A stretch of 64,000 bases of DNA from an uncultured Verrucomicrobiota bacterium (GTDB lineage Bacteria > Verrucomicrobiota > Kiritimatiellia > CAIVKH01): NCBI GenBank assembly GCA_937873455.1, contig CALMYG010000002.1, positions 75,325 through 139,324 on the forward strand. The letters are read 5' to 3'. The notes below the pieces were generated by a model, which searched no databases, was not told the DNA's origin, and worked only from the letters and a program-made list of their open reading frames with translations. Below are positions 46,072-54,154 of this stretch, piece by piece. The translations under genes were made by a program, and so were the position numbers. Every line of letters starts with the position of its first letter. Positions within the stretch are counted from its first letter, which is position 1.

Positions 46072-46452
46072 ACGACGCGCCCAGCGTGCGCGTCTACAGC
46101 AAAACGTCCTGATTATCGGCGGTTTCTGTAGCCGCCCGCGATGAGGGCGGCCATTTTCAGCAGAATCTGAATCAACATCGCGACCCTCATCTTTATGAAA
46201 CACCGCGAGCATTCAAGGGGTCATCTCGAGCGAAGTTCGACGAAGGAGAACGACGTCGAGAAATCTTCGCCACGATCAGCCAGCCAGAGACCCCTCGACT
46301 CCGCTCGGGGTGACACATGATGCGAATCGAGCGGCTTTCCGTTCATGTAAACTGATCTAACGCCTTCCACCAAGGTGATTCGTACTAGGAAACCGGGAAC
46401 GCGCCCTTCACGAACGAGGATGGATGGTGGCGACGGCCGGATCCGGTTCGCA
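46072..46452. other. Intergenic region with dispersed repeat copy
   Basis: About 380 bp between the convergent MazG and YajD-like genes. It has copy 2 of the dispersed repeat at 46287-46314 and a related inverted stretch just before it (46214-46270, CTCGAGCGAAGTTCGACGAA type). A hairpin GACGCGC-CCAGCGT-GCGCGTC follows MazG (46075-46095) without a T-run. I see no gene. Confidence 0.5.
46287..46314. repeat. Dispersed inverted intergenic repeat, copy 2
   Basis: Reads GAGACCCCTCGACTCCGCTC then GGGGTGAC and differs from the copy at 33225-33252 by one base (C for T). A partly inverted version with the CTCGAGCGAAG element stands immediately upstream. It is intergenic and not associated with a transposase. 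Confidence 0.7.
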
Positions 46453-46836
46453 CTAAGATTTGCGCGGATCAATGCGGTCGAGTTGATCAAACGGATTAAA
46501 CAGTGCGGACTTTTCGGTCTTCAGGTTGAGTCCGGCGCCGCCGCCGTGACCCGCCATCTTGTTTTTCTCGTGTTCGTGATCGTGGCAGTAGACGCACAAC
46601 AACTCCCAGTTGCTGCCGTCGGGCGGATTGTTATCGTGGTTGTGGTCCTTGTGATGAACGGTTAGTTCCTTGAGGCGTACGCCGGAAAACTCACGTCCGC
46701 AACTGGCGCACACATGCGGGTAAATCGCCAACGCGCGTTCGCGGTACCCGCGCATGCGCTGGGCGACATCCCGACGCAATTCGGCGGCGATACGCTCCCG
46801 TTGAGCGGTATCGAGGGGCGGGCGGATTTTTTTCAT
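46453..46836 (-). CDS. yajD: HNH nuclease of the YajD type
   Basis: 127 residues from the ATG at 46836. The HNH motif is complete: CASCGREFS, KELTVHHKDHNHDNNPPDGS and LLCVYCHDHEHEK, with two zinc-binding CxxC pairs and the catalytic His of the HNH fold. Length and spacing match YajD. It is 16 bp downstream of the secretin stop on the same strand, so it may be in the secretion transcript; a functional link is not obvious. The substrate DNA or RNA is unknown. Confidence 0.9.
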   Translation of the reverse strand: MKKIRPPLDTAQRERIAAELRRDVAQRMRGYRERALAIYPHVCASCGREFSGVRLKELTVHHKDHNHDNNPPDGSNWELLCVYCHDHEHEKNKMAGHGGGAGLNLKTEKSALFNPFDQLDRIDPRKS

Positions 46837-46852
46837 CGCCGCCGTGCCCCCG

Positions 46853-49477
46853 TTACCGCACCGGGGCCGGGGCGTTGTAATCAATGACCGGGGCGGAGGC
46901 GGGCGCGGGCGACGCCTCCTCCTCCACGGCAACCGGCGCGTCAGGCGCCGGCTCCCCCGGGTCTTCGTCCGGCGTTACCGACTCGTCTTCGGATACGTTG
47001 ATATTCATCAATGTCCGGCGGGGCGGTTTGGCGGCATTGCCGGGGGCGGCTTTGTCATCAAAAAGATTGATGGACAAATCCCGGGTGTAGGGTACCGGGC
47101 GGTTTTTCTCCCAATCCTCCAAGTACCGGGCTTTTTCCCGGTCGGTCATTTTGCCGAACGGGCTATCGGACCAGCCGGTATGCCATTCCCGTTGGCGGGA
47201 GCTGTTGGCCGAATACAACCGGGTGGACTCCGCCCGGGCTTCCGCCGGCGTCATCAACACGTACGGCGTCAACAACACGACCAACTCGGAGCGCTGCCGC
47301 TGATCGGACTTGAATTTAAACAGCCGTCCCAGCACCGGAATATCGCCGAGCAACGGCACCTTGGTCTCGGATTTGGCGTTGCGGCTGAGGATCAAACCGC
47401 CGAGCACAATGGTGGAGCGGTCACCCACCGCCACGGTGGCGTTCAGTTCGCGCTTGGTGATTTCGGGCACAAGGTTGCCGTCGATCAAGATTTCCCCGGC
47501 AACGTCATCGGCGGTCTGGTTGACCTCCATGACCACCATCCTCTGGGGATTGATCCGCGGAGTGACGGTGAGGTTGATGCCGATATCCCGGTACTCGTAA
47601 CTGGAGCGAATGGATCCGCCGTCGGTTGTGCTGGTGGTGGTGACGACCGGGCGCTGGGTGCTGGCAATGATCTTGGCCTCGGTGTTGTCGGTGGTGACAA
47701 TGACCGGGGTGGAGAGAATTTGCGCATTGCGGGAGTTGGCGGCCAGACGGATCACCGCATCAATGTTCAGGTCGAAAATGCTCATGTACCAATTCAAACC
47801 GCCGGAGGAAATACTGCTGGCATCGGCGATGGTGGTGGCATCGCGCGGCACGCCGGCGCCCAAGCTGGTGCCGCCGCCCCACGCCGCAACCGGCTCCACG
47901 ACCGACAAACCGCCGCCGGGACCCACGACCGCCTGGTTGTAGGCGAGCATGGATTTTTGCACCCAGTCGATGCCGGAACGAATTTCGTCGCTCAAACCAA
48001 CCTCGATGATGACCGCCTCGATAACCACCTGGGCGAGCATGATGTCCAGATGGTCGATCAAGTCCTCGAGCACGGCGAGATCGCGCAGCTTGCCCATCAT
48101 GAGCAGGGAGTTGGTGCGCTTATCGGCGAGAATCTTGGTTTCGGGCGAAAGGCGACCGATGGCGGTTTGCCCGGGGGCGGCCGGTTCAGCGGTGGCACGT
48201 TGTTCGGTGCGGGCGCGAATGAAGTCGCGCAGGGCAAGACTGCGGGCATCGGTGGCGCCGGCGTCCGTATCCGACGGACCGGCGCGGGCGGTACCGGATT
48301 TTTCCGCGGAGGCGGCGCCGATAAATTCATTCAGGATGCCGGCGATTTCCTCGGCCTTGGCGTACTCAAGAGCGACCACCCGTACGGTGATCGCCGGATC
48401 GATGGGCCGGTCGAGGACTTCAACAATGCGGTCAAAGAACACAAAGTTTTCCGTGCGGGAGATGACGAACAGGATGTTGGTGCGGTCATCGGCGATGATG
48501 CGCACCTTGCCGGTGACGATCCCGCGCTCGGCCATCTGCATGGCCGCCTCAATTTCACTGCCGGCCTGCTGGGCCTGCTGCTGGGCCTGGCGGGCCCGAA
48601 TAACGCCGGGCGGGGAAGGAATGGACGGCATGGCCTCGGGGACGGCGATTTGCGGACGTTCTTCCTTGGCCTGCGAGTCGGCAATCAGTTCGTTGAGTTT
48701 ACCGGCGACCTGCGAAGCCTCGGCATACCGGATTTCATAGATGCGGGTTTCAATCTTGGCCTCGACCGGCTGATCGAGAAAATCAAGCAACTCGGTTATC
48801 CGGGCAAGGTTGGATTCGGTATCGGTTACCATCAGGCTGTTGGCGCGTTCCAGCGGCTGGATTTTTCCGTACCCGTGGAGAAACCCCTGAATGACCGCCT
48901 GAATTTCCGCGAGTTCGATGTGTTTGAGGGTGAAAATCTGGGAAATCAGCGCATCCGTTTCCCGGAAGCCCTCCTCGGGAAGACCGATCCGGATGGCCAT
49001 GCCTTCCTGCCGGGCCTGGCCGGTCTGGACGGCACGGAGAAACTTGTCGCCCATCGGCACCAGGGTGATGTTGTGCATGGACAGGATGGCCTCCAAGGCG
49101 ATCATGCTCTCTTGCACATTCAGTCGCGTCTGGCTTTTCAGCGTGATGGAGGCATTGACGCCCGGCGATTTGATGATCGTCTTTCCTTTCAACTCCGCAA
49201 TAAAATCAAGCACCTGATCGAGCGGGGAATCGCGGAAATTCAATTGCAGCAGCTTTTCCTCACGCCCGCCGCCGGGCCGCGCCGGCGGGGTCGGCGCCGG
49301 ATTCTGCGGCGCCGCCGGAGCGCCTACTTCTTCGAATTCGCTGATGCCGGGAGGAACCGGCATCGGAAGTTGCGCCATGGCCGGGGCCGCCAGCATGCAC
49401 CAGGCCAGCATCGCGGCTACCGGCTTCTCCACGCGCCGCCAACCCGCTGTCGGAAAAAAGAGGTTTCTCGTTTTCAT
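46853..49477 (-). CDS. gspD: Type II secretion-like secretin (GspD)
   Basis: 874 residues from the ATG at 49477 with a signal peptide (VAAMLAWCMLAAPAMAQ). LLQLNFRDSPLDQVLDFIAE is the first N-domain, and three more N-domain repeats follow (FTLKHIELAEIQAVIQGFLH, YEIRYAEASQVAGKLNELIA and LEYAKAEEIAGILNEFIG). The secretin core is present: VIIEVGLSDEIRSGIDW, RNAQILSTPVIVTTDN and DIGINLTVTPRINPQ, with VPLLGDIPVLGRLFK near the end. It should form the outer-membrane channel through which the pseudopilus pushes substrates. It is the last component of the locus before YajD. Confidence 0.94.
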   Translation of the reverse strand: MKTRNLFFPTAGWRRVEKPVAAMLAWCMLAAPAMAQLPMPVPPGISEFEEVGAPAAPQNPAPTPPARPGGGREEKLLQLNFRDSPLDQVLDFIAELKGKTIIKSPGVNASITLKSQTRLNVQESMIALEAILSMHNITLVPMGDKFLRAVQTGQARQEGMAIRIGLPEEGFRETDALISQIFTLKHIELAEIQAVIQGFLHGYGKIQPLERANSLMVTDTESNLARITELLDFLDQPVEAKIETRIYEIRYAEASQVAGKLNELIADSQAKEERPQIAVPEAMPSIPSPPGVIRARQAQQQAQQAGSEIEAAMQMAERGIVTGKVRIIADDRTNILFVISRTENFVFFDRIVEVLDRPIDPAITVRVVALEYAKAEEIAGILNEFIGAASAEKSGTARAGPSDTDAGATDARSLALRDFIRARTEQRATAEPAAPGQTAIGRLSPETKILADKRTNSLLMMGKLRDLAVLEDLIDHLDIMLAQVVIEAVIIEVGLSDEIRSGIDWVQKSMLAYNQAVVGPGGGLSVVEPVAAWGGGTSLGAGVPRDATTIADASSISSGGLNWYMSIFDLNIDAVIRLAANSRNAQILSTPVIVTTDNTEAKIIASTQRPVVTTTSTTDGGSIRSSYEYRDIGINLTVTPRINPQRMVVMEVNQTADDVAGEILIDGNLVPEITKRELNATVAVGDRSTIVLGGLILSRNAKSETKVPLLGDIPVLGRLFKFKSDQRQRSELVVLLTPYVLMTPAEARAESTRLYSANSSRQREWHTGWSDSPFGKMTDREKARYLEDWEKNRPVPYTRDLSINLFDDKAAPGNAAKPPRRTLMNINVSEDESVTPDEDPGEPAPDAPVAVEEEASPAPASAPVIDYNAPAPVR

Positions 49478-49510
49478 AGGATTATTCCGTTCACGCTTCC
49501 TGTCCATCCG

Positions 49511-50059
49511 TCAACCGCCATCCCGGACTTCCGCTTCCGGCGGCACGCGTTGATACGCAAAAAATATTTTTAAATTCCCTTTAAGTTGGTCGCCCTGGGA
49601 CGGGGTCATGGTCATTTGCCGGATATCCAGCGTCGCCCCGGCCACCTGCACCGCATACAGGAAACGGACCAGCGGCTCCAGACCGGCCTCCCACGTGACT
49701 TCAATGGCCTGTTCGTAGAGATCGCCGATCATTTTTTCCGCGTCGGGGGTGATGCGGGTGGTGATGACGCGGTTTTCGTCGGCCAGCCGGCGAACCTGGC
49801 GCAGCAATTCAGCGCCGACCGCTTCGTTCATCCCGTACCGGGGCAACGTGGCGCGCAATTCGCTGAGTTGGCCTTCCCACTCGCCGCGGGTGTTGAGAAT
49901 GCGTTCGGCCACCGCGCGGTCGCGCTCGAGGCGTTCCCGAACCGTGGCGGCCTGCCGCCACTGCTCGATCCGGGGCGCGCCCAGCAGGTAGGTCAAACCG
50001 AGCAGCAAGACGCCGATCATGACCAGGACCAAATGAAAATCGCGCCGGCTGAAAATCAT
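49511..50059 (-). CDS. GspM/PilO-like inner-membrane protein
   Basis: 182 residues. One N-terminal transmembrane helix (FHLVLVMIGVLLLGLTYLLG) is followed by a coiled coil (RLERDRAVAERILNTRGEWE) and a ferredoxin-like periplasmic domain (LYEQAIEVTWEAGLEPLVRF, LYAVQVAGATLDIRQMTMTP), the PilO/GspM layout. The start overlaps the GspL-like stop as ATGA. With the preceding gene it would make the inner-membrane platform of the secretion machine. It lies 33 bp upstream of the secretin start. Confidence 0.8.
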   Translation of the reverse strand: MIFSRRDFHLVLVMIGVLLLGLTYLLGAPRIEQWRQAATVRERLERDRAVAERILNTRGEWEGQLSELRATLPRYGMNEAVGAELLRQVRRLADENRVITTRITPDAEKMIGDLYEQAIEVTWEAGLEPLVRFLYAVQVAGATLDIRQMTMTPSQGDQLKGNLKIFFAYQRVPPEAEVRDGG

Positions 50060-51456
50060 GATTCCTGCGCTCCCGCCGCCGAGGGCAGCATCATGGTGAT
50101 CCGGAATTGCGAGCGGGTCCGGCCGCCGCGTTGCGCGGTGGAAATACCTTCGGTTTTTACTTCGGTGAACAGCGCGGATTTTTCCAGTTGGGCGATGAAG
50201 TCGTTTACCGGGCCGTCGGAATCGGCTTCGCCGCGGAGGTTGACCTGGGAAGCTTTGTTATAGGTGATGCTGGTGATTTCCACCCCGGCGGGCAGCAATT
50301 CCGAAATTTCCCGGAGGCACTCGAGGCTGGAATAGGTGCGGTCGGCGTATTGCTGCAGCCACTCCACCTGACCGCGCAGGGTGCGCACGGCCTCCACCTC
50401 TTCGCCCAGCCGGACAATCGCCGTCTGCGATTTTGCCAGCCGGGTCTTCTGATGGTTGGACCAGTAAAACAGGCCCGCCATGAACAACAGCCAGACCCCG
50501 AAGGAGGCCCCGGCAATTACCAACGCCCGCCGCTGAAACTGCTTGGACTGGATACCGCGCCGCCACCCCGCCGGGGCGAGATCCAGGCTGGCGCTTTCCG
50601 GAGAGGACAAGCGACGGCTAAGGCCTTCGCTCAACGGGGGCAGGGTATTCAGATCGGCCGACATTACTTCCAGCGGAAGCGCCCGGCGCAGTTCCGCTAC
50701 CACGGCCTCGGAGGGCCGCCCCATCGTCCAGAAGGTTAGCCGCTGGGTTTCGGCCGCGCCCCAGCTTCCTTCCAGCGTCATCAGGGTATACTCAAGTTCG
50801 TCGGAAATCTCCCGGGCAAAGGCCGGCTGTTCAAGGTCGATGCCGGTATCAAGAGCGCGAATGACCAGCGGCACGCCGTCGCGCACCATGATCAACTGGG
50901 CGCAGGCGTCATCGTGAATCACCACGGCTTCCTGACCGGATCCCAGCAAGCGCCCTTCGTCGCGGATCAACGTCCACCACCCCAACACGTCGACATCCAC
51001 CGATTGCGGGTACAGCCCGGCGTTCATGAGGAATTCGCCGAGGTGGTCGATATAGTCGTGCTGGACCGCGGCGATCAATACGCGCGAACTCTCTTCGGTT
51101 TGATGGAGCACTTCAATGGCCAGGGCCATCTGGTCGGTCGGGAACGGTGAAAACTTATCCACCTGAAGCTCGGCCATTCCGAGCAGCTCCTGCGTATCAA
51201 CCGAGGGCAGCTCGATGATCCGCATCAACACCCGGTCCGAGGGAATCGCAATGCCCAACGAGCCTTTCAAGGGGGGCAATTTCCCCTTCAGGAACGTCGC
51301 GGCCTCGGGAGAGCGGTGATCGGTGAGCCCTTCCGGCCAGTCGAGCGGAACGGATTTTTGCTGGCTGATTTCCGCCCGGTGCTTGCGATGCTGCAGCGCC
51401 GTCCATTCCACGCGGCTTTCCCGCAACACCAAGGCTATAATGGATCCTTCAGACAT
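50056..51456 (-). CDS. GspL-like protein: fused PilM-type and PilN-type parts
   Basis: 466 residues from the ATG at 51456. The N-terminal 300 residues form an actin-like PilM/GspL cytoplasmic domain (SIIALVLRESRVEWTALQ, GSLGIAIPSDRVLMRIIEL, AVVIHDDACAQLIMVRDGVP). A transmembrane helix follows (RALVIAGASFGVWLLFMAGL) and then a PilN-type periplasmic part with a coiled coil (LAKSQTAIVRLGEEVEAVRT). In GspL the PilM and PilN parts are fused, as here. The start of the GspM-like gene overlaps the stop. It links the ATPase to the pseudopilus assembly platform. Confidence 0.82.
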   Translation of the reverse strand: MSEGSIIALVLRESRVEWTALQHRKHRAEISQQKSVPLDWPEGLTDHRSPEAATFLKGKLPPLKGSLGIAIPSDRVLMRIIELPSVDTQELLGMAELQVDKFSPFPTDQMALAIEVLHQTEESSRVLIAAVQHDYIDHLGEFLMNAGLYPQSVDVDVLGWWTLIRDEGRLLGSGQEAVVIHDDACAQLIMVRDGVPLVIRALDTGIDLEQPAFAREISDELEYTLMTLEGSWGAAETQRLTFWTMGRPSEAVVAELRRALPLEVMSADLNTLPPLSEGLSRRLSSPESASLDLAPAGWRRGIQSKQFQRRALVIAGASFGVWLLFMAGLFYWSNHQKTRLAKSQTAIVRLGEEVEAVRTLRGQVEWLQQYADRTYSSLECLREISELLPAGVEITSITYNKASQVNLRGEADSDGPVNDFIAQLEKSALFTEVKTEGISTAQRGGRTRSQFRITMMLPSAAGAQES

Positions 51457-51482
51457 AAACCGGCAGTATGGAGAAAATCTTC

Positions 51483-51517
51483 CAACATTCAACATCCAAC
51501 GTTGAACCCTCAACGCT
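51483..51517. repeat. Heptanucleotide tandem repeat between GspL-like and GspK genes
   Basis: Five 7-base units in the 121 bp gap: CAACATT, CAACATC, CAACGTT, GAACCCT and CAACGCT, all of the form (C/G)AACNNT or close to it. The unit is imperfect, but the period of 7 is steady. A second, exact heptanucleotide tandem occurs in the GspI start (54119). It lies upstream of the GspL-like ATG at 51456. Confidence 0.6.
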
Positions 51518-51577
51518 CGCACAAAACGCCATGGCGCCCACCCCCCGGATGTTCCATGGTGACCGTCGATGCCTGCG

Positions 51578-52741
51578 TCAAGGCATCGCTTCTTCGCGCC
51601 AATAGACCGGCAAAACCCCGCCCTCTCCGGCCTGCAGGACCGCCCAAATTCCGTTCCGCACCCCGTCCACTTCGCCTATTGAGACCACGCGGAGGTATTT
51701 TCGTTCGGTTGTGGTAATCAAATCCCGCAATTGGGGGTCCAGGCCAGTCTTGGTAATGACTTCATCCACATCGCGGAAGCCGTCATCCTTGGTATTGGGG
51801 ATGCCGTCGACGCCGGTCCGGTATTCCAGAATGGCATCGATGACATATTCCTCGATCTCCGGCAGGGTCATCAGCACCTCGCGCGACGCGGTGTTGACGT
51901 TTACCTTGCCGTCGCCCCAGGTGGTCAGCCATCCGGCGATCCCCCGGTACATGACCGAGGCGTCCTGCGGCGACGGCCCGCCGTACAGGAGGTTTTCATC
52001 GAATCCCTTGATCAGCAACAGTTCGTCCACGGTATCGAGCGGCGCGTTTTTCACCTCATAGCCCCGCTCCTTGTAAAACGGATCATCCGACTCCGCCCCG
52101 TGCAACCGGTGGGCGTCGCCTTCGTCGATCCAGTCCAGAAAACAATCGATCAATTCAGGCCAGCGGGTATTTTCCACGCCGGCCTGGTCGAGAATTTCCT
52201 TCCAGTCCTCTTCGGTGAGGACATTGACATTGCGCCGGCTTTCCTCGGGGAGAATATCCACGATGAACCGCCCGCTGCCCAACTCCGTGGTTACGCCGGA
52301 AATGCCCACGCCACGCGACAGGTTGATCGATGCCACCACCAGTTGCTCGTCCTGTCCCGGCTCCAGCACCAGCTCTTCGTCCTGGTTCTCCGTGACCTTC
52401 CGGTTCAGCGCCGCCAACGACCATTCCATGCCGGCCCGGGCGAGGTACTGGGCCTGCACGCGCTTGCGTTGAAACGCCGCGACGTTGGCCTCGACCTGCA
52501 TGTCAAACGCCATCGAGCTGATCAGCAGGGTCATGATCAGAATCACCCACACCGCCACAATCAACGCCGCGCCCTCCTCGGATGCAGGACCGCCGGACTT
52601 CTTCGCGCGGGCAAACCATGTTCGCGGCTCGCCGGGAATCATGCCCGGACCTTTGCCAAAAGTTCCAAACCTTGGAACGTTTCCATCCAAAAAGTTCCAA
52701 ACCTTGGAACTTTTTTCCCGGCATGCCTCGGTCCGGCTCAT
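51578..52741 (-). CDS. gspK: Pseudopilin-tip protein GspK with a repeat-derived N-terminus
   Basis: 387 residues from the ATG at 52741, which overlaps the GspJ stop in an ATGA. A transmembrane helix (LIVAVWVILIMTLLISSMAF) carries the GspK type N-terminal anchor (EEGAALIVA). The helical periplasmic body includes ANVAAFQRKRVQAQYLARAG and DCFLDWIDEG, followed by the GKVNVNTASREVLMTLP helix-hairpin-helix-like segment. Residues about 8-30 are encoded by the TTCCAA palindrome pair (52662-52710) and read SSKVWNFLDGNVPRFGTFGK, which is not part of normal GspK. GspK caps the pseudopilus with GspI and GspJ. Confidence 0.85.
   Translation of the reverse strand: MSRTEACREKSSKVWNFLDGNVPRFGTFGKGPGMIPGEPRTWFARAKKSGGPASEEGAALIVAVWVILIMTLLISSMAFDMQVEANVAAFQRKRVQAQYLARAGMEWSLAALNRKVTENQDEELVLEPGQDEQLVVASINLSRGVGISGVTTELGSGRFIVDILPEESRRNVNVLTEEDWKEILDQAGVENTRWPELIDCFLDWIDEGDAHRLHGAESDDPFYKERGYEVKNAPLDTVDELLLIKGFDENLLYGGPSPQDASVMYRGIAGWLTTWGDGKVNVNTASREVLMTLPEIEEYVIDAILEYRTGVDGIPNTKDDGFRDVDEVITKTGLDPQLRDLITTTERKYLRVVSIGEVDGVRNGIWAVLQAGEGGVLPVYWREEAMP
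52662..52710. repeat. Pair of TTCCAA-N3-TTGGAA palindromes inside gspK, centres 32 bp apart
   Basis: GTTCCAAACCTTGGAAC at 52662-52678 (centre 52670) and GTTCCAAACCTTGGAAC at 52694-52710 (centre 52702). Both have the same 3-base centre ACC and both are flanked by A and T runs. The centre spacing is exactly 32 bp, as in the 23425-23470 pair. They are in frame with the GspK start region and translated. Confidence 0.8.
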
Positions 52742-53535
52742 GGCGAACGCTCCCGCATGCGAAGGTTCGGCGCGTTTTGTTCGCCTTCGCGTGGCGGACG
52801 GCCGCCCTCCGGATTTTCCTGCTGTTCGCTGGGCGAACGGCCCCGGCGGCGCTCCGCGCCTTCGCCGGGACCCTGCGTAACCCGCACCGCCCCGGTCACC
52901 GCCGGGGCAACGGGAATTTCGACGATTCGCTGCAGCTTGATCGGCGGCTTGAATTTCTCCACCGGCTCCATATACAACGTGATCCGGACCAGGCTGGGAA
53001 CGGCATTGGTGTCTTCCCACTCGTCGTCCCAGTCTTCGTCCTCAAAATTATAAATTTCCACATTCAGCCCGTTGACCCGGGGAGAAACAAACCAGGGCTT
53101 CACGTCCGCCTTGTCGATCTCCTCTTTCAGGTGCTGAAACGATCGGACGGCCAAGCCGGAATCCCGGCCGGCATCTTCCACGCTGAGCATGATGCGATAC
53201 AACCCCCGGCTCAACGGATCCTCGGGAAGCATGAACGACCCGCCCGAAGTCACCCAACTGATGGTATCGCGCGGCGCGTCGCCGCCGCCCTTGGAATCCA
53301 GCCAGAATCCGAATTTATCCGGGCGGTTCGGGAAAAACGCCGTCGAGCGCAACGACGACACCATCTGATCGATCACAAAATCGCCATGGGTGATGCGATC
53401 CAGAAACTCGCCGCTACGCCGCCAGCCGTCGAGCGTGGTGGCGAAGGTGCTCCAGATAATGGTAAAGGCGGTGGCCAGCAAGGTGACCGCGACCAGGACT
53501 TCGAGCAAGGTAAAGCCCACGCGTGATGCGAGCAT
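52738..53535 (-). CDS. gspJ: Pseudopilin GspJ
   Basis: 265 residues from the ATG at 53535. The prepilin cleavage site is RVG-FTLLEVLVAVTLLATA, with Glu at +5 and the hydrophobic helix needed for pilus packing. The body is beta-rich (FWLDSKGGGDAPRDTISWVT, LVRITLYMEPVEKFKPPIKL) and ends in a Pro/Glu/Arg-rich tail. A longer TTG start at 53649 would translate the composite hairpin element; the normal ribosome-binding GGAGG is separated from the ATG by that element. GspJ forms part of the pseudopilus tip with GspI and GspK. Confidence 0.85.
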   Translation of the reverse strand: MLASRVGFTLLEVLVAVTLLATAFTIIWSTFATTLDGWRRSGEFLDRITHGDFVIDQMVSSLRSTAFFPNRPDKFGFWLDSKGGGDAPRDTISWVTSGGSFMLPEDPLSRGLYRIMLSVEDAGRDSGLAVRSFQHLKEEIDKADVKPWFVSPRVNGLNVEIYNFEDEDWDDEWEDTNAVPSLVRITLYMEPVEKFKPPIKLQRIVEIPVAPAVTGAVRVTQGPGEGAERRRGRSPSEQQENPEGGRPPREGEQNAPNLRMRERSP

Positions 53536-53627
53536 GCGCCTCGCGGAGGCGCTACTACATCCTGGTGTCTGCCCTGGGGTGTAGTAGCCGCTCCGCGAGC
53601 GGCAAACCATGCGCCTCGCGGAGGCGC
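53536..53627. repeat. Composite hairpin repeat at the GspJ start
   Basis: Nested inverted repeats: hairpin GCGCCTC-GCG-GAGGCGC (53536-53552), then TACTACA, an inner region and TGTAGTA (53580-53586), then hairpin GCCGCTC-CGC-GAGCGGC (53587-53603). A further copy of the first hairpin is at 53611-53627. The two hairpin types and TACTAC/GTAGTA arms recur at 43513. It lies between the GGAGGTGA ribosome-binding region and the GspJ ATG, and on the opposite side from the pilin start. It resembles REP-type elements in structure. Confidence 0.75.
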
Positions 53628-53635
53628 TAAAAAAT

Positions 53636-54154
53636 TCACCTCCGTTCAAAGGACCCTCCCATTTTCTCCTCCGGCCAGTACACCAACGTAACCACCTGCT
53701 CGCGGCGGGCGGTTTTGTCCTCGGTCCAATGAATTTGCGTGGTCACCCGCCACAAGCCGTCTTCCTCGAAGCCTTCCTGTTCGATCTCGCGCACCCAGCG
53801 GAAACCGGGATAATCGGACCCGAAGCCGCCGCTGCCCGCGATATCCTCGGGCTTTTCCTCAAGCTGCATGGGTTTTTCCACCTCAACCAAGGCCAGCAAT
53901 TCCCGCGCGGTCTCGTAGTTTTTGGCCTGGCGGGCCACGGAAATACACCGCCCGGCGGCGGTCACCAACGCGACCAAGCCGGTGCCGAGAATCACCAGGG
54001 CAAGCATCACTTCGACCAGAGTCAGTCCGGCGCGGGAGCCGAGGCGGGTGCCCGGGGGTTGAGGTTCGGGCTGGCGGATGCGGGACACGGGAAACCGGAA
54101 GCAGACGATCCGGGACATCCAGTTTCCAGTTTCCAGTTTCCAGTTTCCACTCAT
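53636..54154 (-). CDS. gspI: Pseudopilin GspI
   Basis: 172 residues if started at ATG 54154 (which shares a base with the GspH stop, TGATG), or 160 residues from ATG 54118. The first start puts the exact 7-base tandem in the coding frame. The prepilin site is SRAG-LTLVEVMLALVILGTG, followed by GRCISVARQAKNYETARELL. GspI is a minor pseudopilin and nucleates the tip. The short body (about 130 residues) is normal. Gain or loss of one repeat unit would shift the longer frame. Confidence 0.83.
   Translation of the reverse strand: MSGNWKLETGNWMSRIVCFRFPVSRIRQPEPQPPGTRLGSRAGLTLVEVMLALVILGTGLVALVTAAGRCISVARQAKNYETARELLALVEVEKPMQLEEKPEDIAGSGGFGSDYPGFRWVREIEQEGFEEDGLWRVTTQIHWTEDKTARREQVVTLVYWPEEKMGGSFERR
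54119..54146. repeat. Exact heptanucleotide tandem at the GspI start
   Basis: Four complete CCAGTTT units (54119-54146) and a partial CCA. On the coding strand the unit is AAACTGG. It lies between the two possible GspI start codons (54154 and 54118). The unit length of 7 is not a multiple of 3, so changes in copy number would alter the frame from the first ATG only. Confidence 0.85.

Noticed and set aside
46844..49573. Plus-strand frame of 909 residues over the secretin
   Set aside because: Antisense to gspD, which has all secretin motifs. The frame is low-complexity and lacks recognisable domains.
53536..53627. CRISPR array
   Set aside because: The repeats are palindromic, too short, and only two or three copies with no regular spacers of 30 bp or so; no cas genes are present.
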